This document shows positions 33,114 to 42,304 of a DNA stretch of 64,000 bases, piece after piece. This stretch comes from an uncultured Lachnobacterium sp. GTDB taxonomy: Bacteria; Bacillota; Clostridia; Lachnospirales; Lachnospiraceae. The notes under the pieces are model-generated. The model saw nothing but the letters and a program-made list of their open reading frames with translations, did no database searches and had not been told where the DNA came from. Numbering within the stretch: position 1 is the stretch's first letter; each line of letters opens with the position of its first letter. Made by a program: the position numbers and the translations under genes. The stretch spans positions 1 to 64,000 of the forward strand of contig URSS01000006.1 of the NCBI GenBank assembly GCA_900550545.1, read 5' to 3'.

Positions 33114-34322
33114 ATGGACAAGATTAAGATGACAACCCCATTGGTCGAGATGGATGGAGATGAAATGACACGTATTCTTTGGAAAATGATCAAAGATGAG
33201 CTGTTACTTCCTTTCATAGATTTAAATACAGAATATTATGATCTTGGACTTGAGGAACGCAATCGTACGAACGATCAGGTTACGGTAGATTCTGCTAATG
33301 CAACGAAAAAGTATGGTGTTGCTGTAAAATGTGCGACAATCACACCAAATGCTGCAAGAATGACCGAATACAACTTAAAAGAAATGTGGAAGAGCCCGAA
33401 TGGAACCATCCGCGCAATGTTAGATGGTACTGTATTCCGAGCACCAATTGTTGTAAAGGGCATCGAACCAAATGTAAAGACATGGGAGAAACCAATCACT
33501 ATTGCAAGACATGCATATGGTGATGTATATAAGGCAAGTGAAATGAAAGTTCCGGGACCTGGCAAGGCAGAACTTGTATTTACCGCAAATGATGGAACTA
33601 TCGTAAGAGAGCTGATTCACGAGTTTAAGGGACCTGGAGTTCTTCAGGGACAGCATAATCTTGACAATTCAATTGAAAGCTTTGCACACAGTTGCTTTAA
33701 ATATGCATTAGATACCAAACAGGATTTATGGTTTGCTACCAAAGACACCATTTCCAAGAAATATGATCACACATTTAAAGATATTTTCCAGGAGATTTTT
33801 GATGCGAATTATAAGGCTGCTTTTGAAGAGGCTGGCATTGAATATTTCTATACTCTGATTGATGATGCCGTAGCACGTGTAATGAAATCAAAAGGTGGAT
33901 TCATTTGGGCGTGCAAGAACTATGATGGAGATGTAATGAGCGATATGATTAGTTCTGCATTCGGTTCACTTGCAATGATGACCTCAGTTCTTGTATCTCC
34001 ACAGGGATATTACGAGTACGAAGCCGCACACGGAACTGTTCAGAGACATTATTACAAACATCTCAAAGGAGAGGAGACATCAACAAACTCCGTCGCAACA
34101 ATCTTTGCATGGACAGGTGCTCTTCGTAAGAGAGGTGAGCTGGATGGAAATGAAGCACTGGTTGCTTTTGCGGATAAGCTTGAAGCAGCATGTTTAAAGA
34201 CAATTGAGTCCGGAAAGATGACAAAGGATCTTGCATTAATTACTACTTTGGAGAATCCGACGGTACTGAACAGTGAAGGATTTATCAAAGCAATTCGCGA
34301 AGAACTCGAAAAAACACTTTAA
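33114..34322 (+). CDS. icd: NADP-dependent isocitrate dehydrogenase
   Basis: The 402-residue protein belongs to the eukaryote-like homodimeric type: MDGDEMTRILW near the N terminus, ATKKYGVAVKCATITP and SPNGTIRAMLDGTVFRAPI in the substrate region, and the DDAVARVMKSKGGFIWACKNYDGD metal/substrate segment (about residues 247-270). It decarboxylates isocitrate to 2-oxoglutarate, making NADPH for glutamate synthesis. With the citrate synthase it forms the oxidative branch; aconitase is not in this operon. Confidence 0.95.
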   Translation: MDKIKMTTPLVEMDGDEMTRILWKMIKDELLLPFIDLNTEYYDLGLEERNRTNDQVTVDSANATKKYGVAVKCATITPNAARMTEYNLKEMWKSPNGTIRAMLDGTVFRAPIVVKGIEPNVKTWEKPITIARHAYGDVYKASEMKVPGPGKAELVFTANDGTIVRELIHEFKGPGVLQGQHNLDNSIESFAHSCFKYALDTKQDLWFATKDTISKKYDHTFKDIFQEIFDANYKAAFEEAGIEYFYTLIDDAVARVMKSKGGFIWACKNYDGDVMSDMISSAFGSLAMMTSVLVSPQGYYEYEAAHGTVQRHYYKHLKGEETSTNSVATIFAWTGALRKRGELDGNEALVAFADKLEAACLKTIESGKMTKDLALITTLENPTVLNSEGFIKAIREELEKTL

Positions 34323-34398
34323 TATCTGTTTTCAATAAACAGACAGAAAAACCCTGAGAAATTGCAGGAAAGAAGATGTATGTTAAAATTTTCACACA

Positions 34399-34427
34399 TT
34401 GACAGTTACATCTGAAAATCCTATAAT
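34399..34427 (+). promoter_or_regulatory. Consensus SigA promoter for rex
   Basis: TTGACA at 34399-34404 and TATAAT at 34422-34427 are 17 bp apart, about 47 bp before the GTG start. Confidence 0.92.
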
Positions 34428-34474
34428 TGTCTTAGGGTTTTGTTTACGCAAAACAGAAATTGGAGGGGGATATT

Positions 34475-35107
34475 GTGGAAAAAGAAATCTCACAGGCTGT
34501 TATCCGAAGAATGCCAAGATATTACCGTTATTTAGGTGAATTATTAGAGGAAGGTGTAGAAAGAATATCTTCCAACGATCTGAGTAACCGGATGCAGGTG
34601 ACTGCATCGCAGATACGGCAGGATCTCAATAATTTTGGCGGTTTCGGTCAACAGGGATATGGCTATAATGTGCAGTTTTTATATGATGAGATTGGAAAAA
34701 TTCTTGGACTGAATACAACACACAATATTATCGTTATTGGTGCAGGTAATCTCGGACAGGCGATTACCAACTATGTGAAATTTGAAAAGTTTGGTTTTAT
34801 AATTACGGCGCTTTTTGATGTGAATCCGGAACTGAAGGGTGAGATGGTTCGTGGCATTCCAATTCATCTTATGGATGAACTAGAGGATTATTGCAAAAAT
34901 AATCAAGTAGATATCGCAGCACTTACTTTGCCGAAAGAAAAAGCAGACGAGACGGCAAAACACCTTGTACAGCTTGGTGTTTACGCAATATGGAATTTTG
35001 CCCATGTGGATCTTGATTTGATGGATAGCCGGGTGGTTGTCGAAAATGTACATCTGTCAGACAGTTTGATGCAGCTGTCTTATAATATTGTAAAGAAATC
35101 CAAGTAA
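34475..35107 (+). CDS. rex: Redox-sensing transcriptional repressor Rex
   Basis: Rex binds DNA when NAD is high and releases it when NADH binds, controlling fermentation genes. The 210-residue protein has the N-terminal winged helix ending IRQDLNNFGGFGQQGYGYNV and the Rossmann GAGNLGQA motif near residue 87. The start is GTG 34475, preceded by GGAGGGGG; an in-frame TTG at 34460 lacks a site. It heads a run of codirectional genes (coiled-coil protein, nnr, alr). Confidence 0.95.
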   Translation: MEKEISQAVIRRMPRYYRYLGELLEEGVERISSNDLSNRMQVTASQIRQDLNNFGGFGQQGYGYNVQFLYDEIGKILGLNTTHNIIVIGAGNLGQAITNYVKFEKFGFIITALFDVNPELKGEMVRGIPIHLMDELEDYCKNNQVDIAALTLPKEKADETAKHLVQLGVYAIWNFAHVDLDLMDSRVVVENVHLSDSLMQLSYNIVKKSK

Positions 35108-35124
35108 ATAAATGGAGGTATTCC

Positions 35125-35754
35125 ATGAAAAGTAGTGAAGAATTTGAAAATGCGATAAGAAATAAACAGGTTCCGATTCTCGTATTGGATCAGAAATGGC
35201 ACAGGCTTTTTGCCATCCATGGAAAAACAGATGAAATCAAGGAAACAGAAGCAAATTTGAATGCTCTTCTTGCCAGACAGGGAAAACTCAACAACGACCT
35301 GAAGGAATTTAAAAAGTTAAAAAATAAACTTATGAATAATATCGTCAAGAATATGGATGTTTCAAATACGGAAATCACAGACGAGCAGCGACAGAAAAAT
35401 CAGGATGAGGATAAACGCCTGATTGATGAACTGAATCAGAAAACGGAAGTCGCTGAAGAAGAATTGTTAGAGATTCCTAAACAGATTAAGGCTGAGAATA
35501 ACCAACTTATGCTGTTGAGCATGGAATATTTTTATAGTAAAATCCGCGTAAATCAGGAAGAAGCGCAGGAAATCGATGCGTGGATCAAACAGGTGCGTGT
35601 CGATTTAAAAAAGAATATTATCAGAAAGCAAAACCGGGAAATTAACAACCGGGAAATTTACAATTATCTGCACGACATCCTTGGTCCGGAAGTGTTGGAT
35701 TTATTTGATATTCAATATGATAATCAAAGTTTAGAAGAACAGCAGGAGGGATAG
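35125..35754 (+). CDS. Coiled-coil protein of unknown function
   Basis: The 209-residue protein is highly charged, with long heptad-like stretches at about residues 35-80 and 85-125, and a C-terminal YNYLHDILGPEVLDLF segment. There is no signal peptide or membrane segment. Its spacing, 17 bp after rex and 6 bp before the NAD(P)HX repair gene, puts it in one operon. I do not recognise a family; the N-terminal VPILVLDQKWHRLFA might interact with a partner. Confidence 0.75.
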   Translation: MKSSEEFENAIRNKQVPILVLDQKWHRLFAIHGKTDEIKETEANLNALLARQGKLNNDLKEFKKLKNKLMNNIVKNMDVSNTEITDEQRQKNQDEDKRLIDELNQKTEVAEEELLEIPKQIKAENNQLMLLSMEYFYSKIRVNQEEAQEIDAWIKQVRVDLKKNIIRKQNREINNREIYNYLHDILGPEVLDLFDIQYDNQSLEEQQEG

Positions 35755-35760
35755 AACAGT

Positions 35761-37278
35761 TTGCATTATCTTGTATCTGGAAAGGAAATGAAGCTTCTTG
35801 ACAGAAACACCTCGGTGCATTTCGGTGTACCGGAACTGGTCTTGATGGAACAGGCGGCGATGACTTTTGTCTGGAAGTTTTTTGAACTCCAACGAACATA
35901 TAAAAAAGCATGTAATCGAATTCTCATTGTATGCGGAAGTGGAAACAATGGTGCCGACGGATTGGCGGTGGCACGTCTTCTTTATCAAAAAGGCAAAGAT
36001 GTGACCATTTATACAATCGGAGAACTGGCAGGACATCGCACAAGCAATTCCTACAATACGCAAAAAACAATCAATGAAGCGTATCAGATTCCAATGGTCA
36101 CAGAACTGCCGGACAAAAGTTTTGATGTTATTATTGATGCAATCTTTGGCATTGGTCTATCAAGAGATATAATAGGATCATTGGCAGAAGGTATCCGTAA
36201 ATTGAATGAAAGATCTTCCTGGAAATTGGCAGTTGATATCAGTTCAGGTATTGATTCTGATTGTGGGGCAATCCTGGGGACTTCCTTTCTTGCAGAGGAT
36301 ACGATTACTTTTTCGTATGGCAAACTCGGACAATATTTATGGCCGGGAAATGAAGCTTCCGGCCGGGTACATGTAGTGCCAATCGGTATTACGGAGGACA
36401 GCCGGTTAGAAGGGATGCCGGAATATGCAGTTTTGGATAAGAACGATCTGAAAAGATTGCCTGTGCGCAAGGATCATTCAAACAAAGGATCTTATGGAAA
36501 GCTGCTTGTGATTGCAGGAAGCAAAAATATGGCAGGTGCCGCGGTGTTTAGTGGTACTGCTGCATATCGAAGCGGAACAGGACTTGTCCGGATTCTGACA
36601 GATGAAGCCAACCGTCAGACCATACAGACAGCAGTCCCGGAGGCGGTTCTTATTACTTATAGCGATGGATTTGAGGAAAAACTTTTGTTCGATCAATTAC
36701 AATGGGCGGATGCCGTTGTCTTAGGACCGGGGATTGGCTTGGAAACCTCTGCTAAACGGCTGGTGGAAATAACGCTAAAGCATTATGAAGGATCTCTCAT
36801 CATTGATGCAGACGGATTGAATATCGTTTCAAAAAATCCAGAATGGTTATTGTATAAGAAACATGTTGTTGTGACTCCACATCTCGGTGAAATGTCACGA
36901 TTAACAGGAGAGACGGTTGCAGACATTCAGAAAAATATGATAAAAGCAGCAAAAGATTTTGCAGAAAAATATAATGTCATCTGTGTACTTAAGGATTTTC
37001 GTACAATAACGGCAGTTCCGCATGGTCTCACATATTTTAATATGTCTGGAAACAATGGCATGGCAACTGCCGGAAGCGGAGATGTTCTTGCTGGAATGAT
37101 CGGAGCACTTCTTGCGCAGGGACTTTCAGAAGAAGACGCAGCAGCTTTTGGCGTATTCTTGCATGGTCTTGCAGGAGATGCAGCAAAAGATCAATACAGT
37201 GCTACAAGTATGATGGCGTCAGATATTTTATGGGGAATCACTCGGGTTTTCAACAGAAATCCGATAGAATCAGAATAA
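35761..37278 (+). CDS. nnr: Bifunctional NAD(P)HX epimerase/dehydratase
   Basis: The enzyme repairs hydrated NADH and NADPH. The 505-residue protein has an N-terminal YjeF epimerase domain (GSGNNGADGLAVARLL near residues 59-74) and a C-terminal ribokinase-like ADP-dependent dehydratase (VTPHLGEMSRLTG and GNNGMATAGSGDVLAGMI near residues 430-450). The start is TTG at 35761 with GGAGGG eight bases upstream. It precedes alr by 21 bp, an order common in Firmicutes. Confidence 0.95.
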   Translation: MHYLVSGKEMKLLDRNTSVHFGVPELVLMEQAAMTFVWKFFELQRTYKKACNRILIVCGSGNNGADGLAVARLLYQKGKDVTIYTIGELAGHRTSNSYNTQKTINEAYQIPMVTELPDKSFDVIIDAIFGIGLSRDIIGSLAEGIRKLNERSSWKLAVDISSGIDSDCGAILGTSFLAEDTITFSYGKLGQYLWPGNEASGRVHVVPIGITEDSRLEGMPEYAVLDKNDLKRLPVRKDHSNKGSYGKLLVIAGSKNMAGAAVFSGTAAYRSGTGLVRILTDEANRQTIQTAVPEAVLITYSDGFEEKLLFDQLQWADAVVLGPGIGLETSAKRLVEITLKHYEGSLIIDADGLNIVSKNPEWLLYKKHVVVTPHLGEMSRLTGETVADIQKNMIKAAKDFAEKYNVICVLKDFRTITAVPHGLTYFNMSGNNGMATAGSGDVLAGMIGALLAQGLSEEDAAAFGVFLHGLAGDAAKDQYSATSMMASDILWGITRVFNRNPIESE

Positions 37279-37299
37279 ATATAAAGCAGGTGGAATAAA

Positions 37300-38448
37300 A
37301 TGGAAAAATATCGTGTTTATGCAGGCATCGATTTAGATGCTGTTCGTTATAATATGGAATCAATGCACAAGAACATTGATAAAGATACAAAGATTGTTGC
37401 AGTCGTTAAAGCAGATGGTTATGGTCACGGAGCACTAGAGATTGCAAATGCAATTGAGGATCTGCCATATTTATGGGGATATGCGGTTGCTACGGCAGAA
37501 GAAGCAGAAGAATTGCGGGAGCACGGATGCAAAAAACCGATGCTGATACTTGGAATCAGCTTTCCACATCAGTACCCGAAAATTATTGAGGAGGAGATCC
37601 GCGCAACGGTCTGCGAATATGATGTGGCAAAAGATCTGTCGGATTTAGCAGTTCAAATAAACAAGACATGTTATATCCATATTGCTGTAGATACAGGAAT
37701 GAGCCGGATTGGTTTTCAGGTTTCGGAAGAAAATGCTAACATTATTGCACAGATCGCAGCTTTGCCGAATATATGTATAGAAGGTATATTTACTCATTTT
37801 GCACAGGCGGATGAGCTAGATAAAGGGCCTACTCATGAACAGATTGCGCGTTTTAAAAAAATGATTGCATTGACTGAGGCTGTGGGTGTTACGATTCCAC
37901 TTCACCATTGTTCAAACAGTGCTGGGATTGTAGAACTTCCGGAGGCAAATATGAACATGGTACGTGCCGGAATCACACTGTATGGTCTGTGGCCATCAGA
38001 AGAAGTAAGAAAAGATATTATTTCTTTGAAACCGGTTATGTCATTAAAGAGTCAGATTGTATACATAAAGGAGTTGGAGGCCGGACGCAAAATCAGTTAT
38101 GGCGGAATTTATGAGACTGCTTCCAAACGCAGAATTGCGACTGTTCCTGTGGGATACGCAGATGGTTATGCGAGAGGACTTTCAAACAAAGGTTATGTAC
38201 TGATTCGTGGACAGAAAGCACCGATTTGTGGAAGAGTTTGTATGGATCAGCTCATGGTAGATGTGACAGATATTCCGGAGGCAAAAAAAGGCGATGAAGT
38301 TACTTTGCTTGGAAAAAGTGGAGATGCCTGCATTACATTAGAAGAACTTGGAGAACTGAGCGGACGGTTTAATTATGAATTTGCATGTCTGATCACACCG
38401 CGTGTACCGAGAGTACATTATGGACAGAAAGAAACACAGAAAGCTTAA
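37300..38448 (+). CDS. alr: Alanine racemase
   Basis: This PLP enzyme makes D-alanine for the cell wall. The 382-residue protein has the PLP lysine in VVKADGYGHG near residues 36-45, DTGMSRIGF in the middle, and a C-terminal CMDQLMVDVTD segment with the usual Cys/Met region of the active site. It is followed by mazF, as in Bacillus, but without an antitoxin gene between. Confidence 0.97.
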   Translation: MEKYRVYAGIDLDAVRYNMESMHKNIDKDTKIVAVVKADGYGHGALEIANAIEDLPYLWGYAVATAEEAEELREHGCKKPMLILGISFPHQYPKIIEEEIRATVCEYDVAKDLSDLAVQINKTCYIHIAVDTGMSRIGFQVSEENANIIAQIAALPNICIEGIFTHFAQADELDKGPTHEQIARFKKMIALTEAVGVTIPLHHCSNSAGIVELPEANMNMVRAGITLYGLWPSEEVRKDIISLKPVMSLKSQIVYIKELEAGRKISYGGIYETASKRRIATVPVGYADGYARGLSNKGYVLIRGQKAPICGRVCMDQLMVDVTDIPEAKKGDEVTLLGKSGDACITLEELGELSGRFNYEFACLITPRVPRVHYGQKETQKA

Positions 38449-38549
38449 AATTTTGAAATTGCTTCTACTAGTTCTTTAAATAAAAGTAAATGCATACGCT
38501 CGATAAAATTGGAAATACTACGGGTATAACAATTTATGGAGTGATGATT

Positions 38550-38897
38550 ATGGTAATTCAAAGAGGAGACGTTTATTACGCAGATTTAAGACCTGTTGTA
38601 GGTTCAGAACAGGGCGGCGTCCGGCCGGTCCTGATTATCCAGAACAATGTAGGAAACCGGCATAGTCCTACGGTGATCTGTGCTGCAATCACATCGCAGA
38701 TGCATAAGGCAAAACTGCCGACCCATGTAGAACTCAACTGTGATAAGTATGATCTCGCAAAAGACTCGGTTGTTTTATTAGAACAACTTCGTACAATTGA
38801 TAAAAAACGATTGAAAGATAAGGTGTGTCATCTGGATAATCAAATACTTGTCAAAATTGATAAAGCGTTGGAAATCAGCCTGGAACTGTATACATAA
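38550..38897 (+). CDS. mazF: MazF/NdoA-type mRNA endoribonuclease
   Basis: The 115-residue toxin-like protein has the family start MVIQRGDVYYADLRPVVGSEQGGVRPVL (seen in two parts) with the RGDVYYADL and GSEQGG motifs, followed by VICAAITSQ and the central PTHVEL strand. MazF cuts single-stranded mRNA. ATG 38550 is chosen because GGAG is eight bases upstream and it matches NdoA; ATGs at 38544 and 38490 are worse. No mazE is found in the 101 bp after alr. It may be controlled by a distant antitoxin. Confidence 0.93.
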   Translation: MVIQRGDVYYADLRPVVGSEQGGVRPVLIIQNNVGNRHSPTVICAAITSQMHKAKLPTHVELNCDKYDLAKDSVVLLEQLRTIDKKRLKDKVCHLDNQILVKIDKALEISLELYT

Positions 38898-38898
38898 C

Positions 38899-38928
38899 TT
38901 GACGAAAATGCAGAATCCATGGTATGAT
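38899..38928 (+). promoter_or_regulatory. Promoter for the CBS/CorC gene
   Basis: TTGACG (38899-38904) and TATGAT (38923-38928) are 18 bp apart. Confidence 0.65.
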
Positions 38929-38971
38929 TTTGAAGATTTACTATTAGAAGCAATCGAAGGAGTAATATTTT

Positions 38972-39847
38972 ATGGACGAAGGTGTCAGTCCCAACCGGAC
39001 AAATATTTTTAAAAAAATAACCAATTTTATGAAAAAAACATCAAAGGATGATGATGTTACAGAAGAAGAAATTATCTCGATGGTAAATGAGGGGCATGAA
39101 CAAGGTGTGTTGTTAGCTTCTGAGGCAGAAATGATTCACAACATTTTTGAGTTTGGTGATAAAGAAGCCAAAGATATTATGACACATCGAAAAAATCTGA
39201 TTGCAATTGATGGAGAACTTTCATACAATGATGCTGTTTCTTTTATTATTGAAAACAGTAAATCAAGATATCCTGTTTACCTGAATGACATCGATAATAT
39301 TATCGGTGTCTTACATATCAAAGATGCATTTGCATTTGCGCAGAGAAACGAAGTTTTCCGCACATCCATTAAAGATATTCCAGGATTGATCTGTGATGTT
39401 GATTTTGTTCCGGAGACTTTGAACATCAACCGTTTGTTCAAGATGATGCAGGCGAAGAAAAGCCATATGGTCATTGTCGTGGACGAATACGGACAGACAT
39501 CCGGTGTGGTTGCAATGGAAGACATCTTAGAAGAGATTGTTGGAAATATAGAAGATGAACATGACGAAGAGGAGCAGCTTATCCGCAAGAATCCGGATGG
39601 AAGTTATCTGATGAACGGTTCTGCGAGCCTGTCGGATGTAATCGAAACACTGCATCTTCCGATAGAAGAAGATTCTTTTGATACATTAAATGGACTTTTG
39701 GTTTCTCTACTGGATAAAATCCCAAGTGATGGGGAGACAGCGGAAGTTCATGCCTATGGATATGTTTTTTCCATACTTAAAGTAGAAAATAAAATGATCC
39801 ATGAAGTTCATGTGCAGAAAAGTGAAGAGAAGGCAGACGAAGCCTGA
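38972..39847 (+). CDS. CBS-pair/CorC-domain protein
   Basis: The 291-residue protein has a CBS pair (DIMTHRKNLIAIDGEL and the SRYPVYLNDIDNIIGVLHIKDAF region, about residues 65-190) and a C-terminal CorC/HlyC transporter-associated domain (about 205-280). There is no DUF21 membrane domain, so it resembles soluble CorC rather than the membrane-bound CNNM-type proteins. CorC is linked to Mg2+/Co2+ efflux; older 'hemolysin' names are not supported. It is on its own promoter. Confidence 0.88.
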   Translation: MDEGVSPNRTNIFKKITNFMKKTSKDDDVTEEEIISMVNEGHEQGVLLASEAEMIHNIFEFGDKEAKDIMTHRKNLIAIDGELSYNDAVSFIIENSKSRYPVYLNDIDNIIGVLHIKDAFAFAQRNEVFRTSIKDIPGLICDVDFVPETLNINRLFKMMQAKKSHMVIVVDEYGQTSGVVAMEDILEEIVGNIEDEHDEEEQLIRKNPDGSYLMNGSASLSDVIETLHLPIEEDSFDTLNGLLVSLLDKIPSDGETAEVHAYGYVFSILKVENKMIHEVHVQKSEEKADEA

Positions 39848-39857
39848 ACGGTGCCCC

Positions 39858-39886
39858 TTGCATGAATGGACAAACAATGATAAAAT
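39858..39886 (+). promoter_or_regulatory. Promoter candidate for yebC
   Basis: TTGCAT (39858-39863) and TAAAAT (39881-39886) are 17 bp apart, 40 bp before the start codon. Confidence 0.6.
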
Positions 39887-39926
39887 CATTATTAAGAATA
39901 CTATATTAGAAAAGAGGATTTATAAT

Positions 39927-40655
39927 ATGTCAGGACATTCCAAATTTGCGAATATCAAGCATAAGAAGGAGAAAAATGATGCTGCAAAAGGTAAAATCTT
40001 TACCATGATCGGTCGTGAGATCGCAGTTGCAGTTAAAGACGGTGGTCCAGATCCAGCCAATAACTTTAAGCTTGCACAGGTAATTGCAAAAGCAAAAGCC
40101 AACAATATGCCAAACGACACCATTGAAAGAGGTATCAAGAAAGCGGCAGGAGATGGAAACAGTGTAAATTATGAGACAACCACTTATGAAGGATATGGTC
40201 CAAGTGGTACTGCTATCATTGTTAAGTGTCTGACAGACAATAAGAATCGTACTGCTGCCAATGTACGTAATGCATTTACAAAGGGCCAGGGAAGCATCGG
40301 AACACAGGGATGTGTATCTTATATGTTCGATGAAAAGGGTCAGATTATCATTGACAAAGAAGAATGCGACATGGATGCAGATGATCTTATGATGCTTGCG
40401 CTGGATGCTGGCGCAGAGGATTTTGCAGAAGAAGAGGACAGCTTTGAGATTACAACAGCTCCGGCTGATTTCGACGCTGTACATAAAGCTTTGGAAGAAC
40501 AAGGCATTGCTATGGCATCTGCAGAAGTAAGCATGATTCCACAGACTTATGTAACGCTTACAGAAGAAGCTGATATCACCAATATTGGAAGAATTCTTGA
40601 TTTATTGGATGATGATGACGATGTACAGGAAGTATATCACAATTGGGAAGAGTAA
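39927..40655 (+). CDS. YebC/PmpR family protein
   Basis: The 242-residue protein begins MSGHSKFANIKHKKEKNDAAKG, nearly identical in style to all YebC proteins, and has the GYGPSGTAIIV segment and an acidic C terminus. The family is annotated as transcriptional regulators, and some members help ribosomes through difficult sequences. ATG 39927 follows AGAGGA; the frame is open for 42 more codons upstream but that part overlaps the CBS/CorC gene and the promoter. Confidence 0.95.
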   Translation: MSGHSKFANIKHKKEKNDAAKGKIFTMIGREIAVAVKDGGPDPANNFKLAQVIAKAKANNMPNDTIERGIKKAAGDGNSVNYETTTYEGYGPSGTAIIVKCLTDNKNRTAANVRNAFTKGQGSIGTQGCVSYMFDEKGQIIIDKEECDMDADDLMMLALDAGAEDFAEEEDSFEITTAPADFDAVHKALEEQGIAMASAEVSMIPQTYVTLTEEADITNIGRILDLLDDDDDVQEVYHNWEE

Positions 40656-40693
40656 ATAGAATATTTGATGGGTTTATGAAATAGGAGGCAGGT

Positions 40694-42145
40694 ATGAAGA
40701 AAATCTTGTTTGCGGCATCCGAGTGTGTCCCATTTATTAAAACAGGTGGACTTGCGGATGTTTGTGGGGCTTTACCAAAAGAGTTTGATTCAAAGGACTG
40801 GGATGTAAGAGTTGTTATTCCAAATTACAGTTGCATTCCGGAACATTTTCGTAATCAGTTTGAGTATGTAACGCATTTTTATATGGGATGCGGAAGCTAT
40901 ATTCCAAACAAATACGTAGGTGTTTTGCAGTATAAGCTGGATGGTATTACATACTACTTTATTGATAATCAGGAATATTTTAACTGTTTTGTGCCTTATG
41001 GGGACATGCGTTACGATATCGAGAAATTCTGCTTTTTTGATAAGGCGGTTCTTTCCATGCTTCCGGTTATTGGATTTCGTCCAGACATCATCCACTGTCA
41101 TGACTGGCAGGCGGGGCTGATTCCTGTTTATTTGAAAAATGAATTTCAGGCAGATTCGTTCTTCTGGGGAATCAAGTCTATTATGACAATCCATAATTTG
41201 AGATTCCAGGGTGTATGGGATGTAAAGACCATGCAGGGACTTACCGGTTTTTCCAGTGATCTGTTTACGGCAGATAAGTTAGAGTTTAACAAAGATGCCA
41301 ATATGTTAAAGGGTGGTCTGGTATATGCAGATTACATTACAACAGTCAGTGATTCTTATGCACAGGAGATTCAGACAGATTACTACGGTGAAGGATTGAA
41401 CGGTCTGTTGTCGGCAAGACATTTTGATATGCAGGGTATTGTGAATGGTATTGATTATAATACATACAACCCACAGACGGATGCAAAGATTTATACGAAT
41501 TACGGACCAGACGATTTCCGTAAGAAAAAGTATATGAACAAAGAAAAACTTCAGGAAGAACTTGGGCTTGCTGTAGACAAGAAGAAATACATGATCGGCC
41601 TTATTTCCCGACTGACAGACCAGAAGGGACTGGATCTGATCAATGCCGTGATGGATGGTCTGGTAGATGATTATACACAGTTGGTGGTAATCGGAACCGG
41701 TGAACCACAGTATGAAAATATGTTCCGTCATTATGCATGGAAGTATCCGGATCGTGTATCTGCGAACATTTGCTATTCTGATGATCTGGCGCATAAACTG
41801 TATGCTGCTGCAGACGCATTTTTGATGCCGTCCCGTTTCGAGCCATGCGGATTGACACAGTTGATTTCATTTCGTTATGGAACAGTTCCGATTGTTCGTG
41901 AGACAGGAGGACTGAAGGATACAGTTCAGCCATACAATGAGTATGACAACAGTGGTGATGGATTCTCGTTCACAAATTACAATGCCGACGAGATGTTACA
42001 TGTTGTTAATTATTCTAAGCATATTTACTATGATCGTAAACGCCAGTGGAATCAGATCGTAGATCGTGGCATGGCAAACGATTTTTCATGGAATGCATCC
42101 AAATTCCGTTATGAAGGTTTGTATAACTATCTTCTCGGAGAATAA
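40694..42145 (+). CDS. glgA: Glycogen synthase (ADP-glucose)
   Basis: GlgA extends glycogen from ADP-glucose. The 483-residue GT5 enzyme has the KTGGLADVCGALPK motif near residues 16-29 and the C-terminal RFEPCGLTQLISFRYGTVPIVRETGGL region (about residues 384-410), read in parts. The length is typical. No glgB, glgC or glgD gene is in the window. AGGAGG lies upstream, and a terminator follows, so it is alone or with yebC 38 bp upstream. Confidence 0.95.
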   Translation: MKKILFAASECVPFIKTGGLADVCGALPKEFDSKDWDVRVVIPNYSCIPEHFRNQFEYVTHFYMGCGSYIPNKYVGVLQYKLDGITYYFIDNQEYFNCFVPYGDMRYDIEKFCFFDKAVLSMLPVIGFRPDIIHCHDWQAGLIPVYLKNEFQADSFFWGIKSIMTIHNLRFQGVWDVKTMQGLTGFSSDLFTADKLEFNKDANMLKGGLVYADYITTVSDSYAQEIQTDYYGEGLNGLLSARHFDMQGIVNGIDYNTYNPQTDAKIYTNYGPDDFRKKKYMNKEKLQEELGLAVDKKKYMIGLISRLTDQKGLDLINAVMDGLVDDYTQLVVIGTGEPQYENMFRHYAWKYPDRVSANICYSDDLAHKLYAAADAFLMPSRFEPCGLTQLISFRYGTVPIVRETGGLKDTVQPYNEYDNSGDGFSFTNYNADEMLHVVNYSKHIYYDRKRQWNQIVDRGMANDFSWNASKFRYEGLYNYLLGE

Positions 42146-42167
42146 ATCGAATATTTTTTCACATGAT

Positions 42168-42199
42168 AAGAATGGGTACAATGTACCCATTCTTTTTTA
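42168..42199 (+). terminator. Rho-independent terminator after glgA
   Basis: AAGAATGGGTAC (42168-42179) and GTACCCATTCTT (42183-42194) pair across AAT, followed by T residues. Confidence 0.95.
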
Positions 42200-42304
42200 C
42201 TGTATAGGAAATTCCTTGAGATTCCTTGTATATTTCTTTGTATAGTAAAAAAGCATGTAAACTTGCAAAGATATGGCGGTTGTTGCACCGCAAGGAGGAA
42301 AATT

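Noticed and set aside
34441..34460. Rex autoregulatory site before rex
   Set aside because: TTTTGTTTACGCAAAAC has some symmetry but does not match the TTGTTAANNNNTTAACAA Rex consensus.
38449..38549. A short mazE antitoxin between alr and mazF
   Set aside because: No frame with a ribosome site and a plausible DNA-binding N terminus was found in the 101 bp.
39930..40502. 190-residue minus-strand frame opposite yebC
   Set aside because: It is Cys/Ile-rich with no ribosome site and is fully covered by yebC, a shadow of codon bias.
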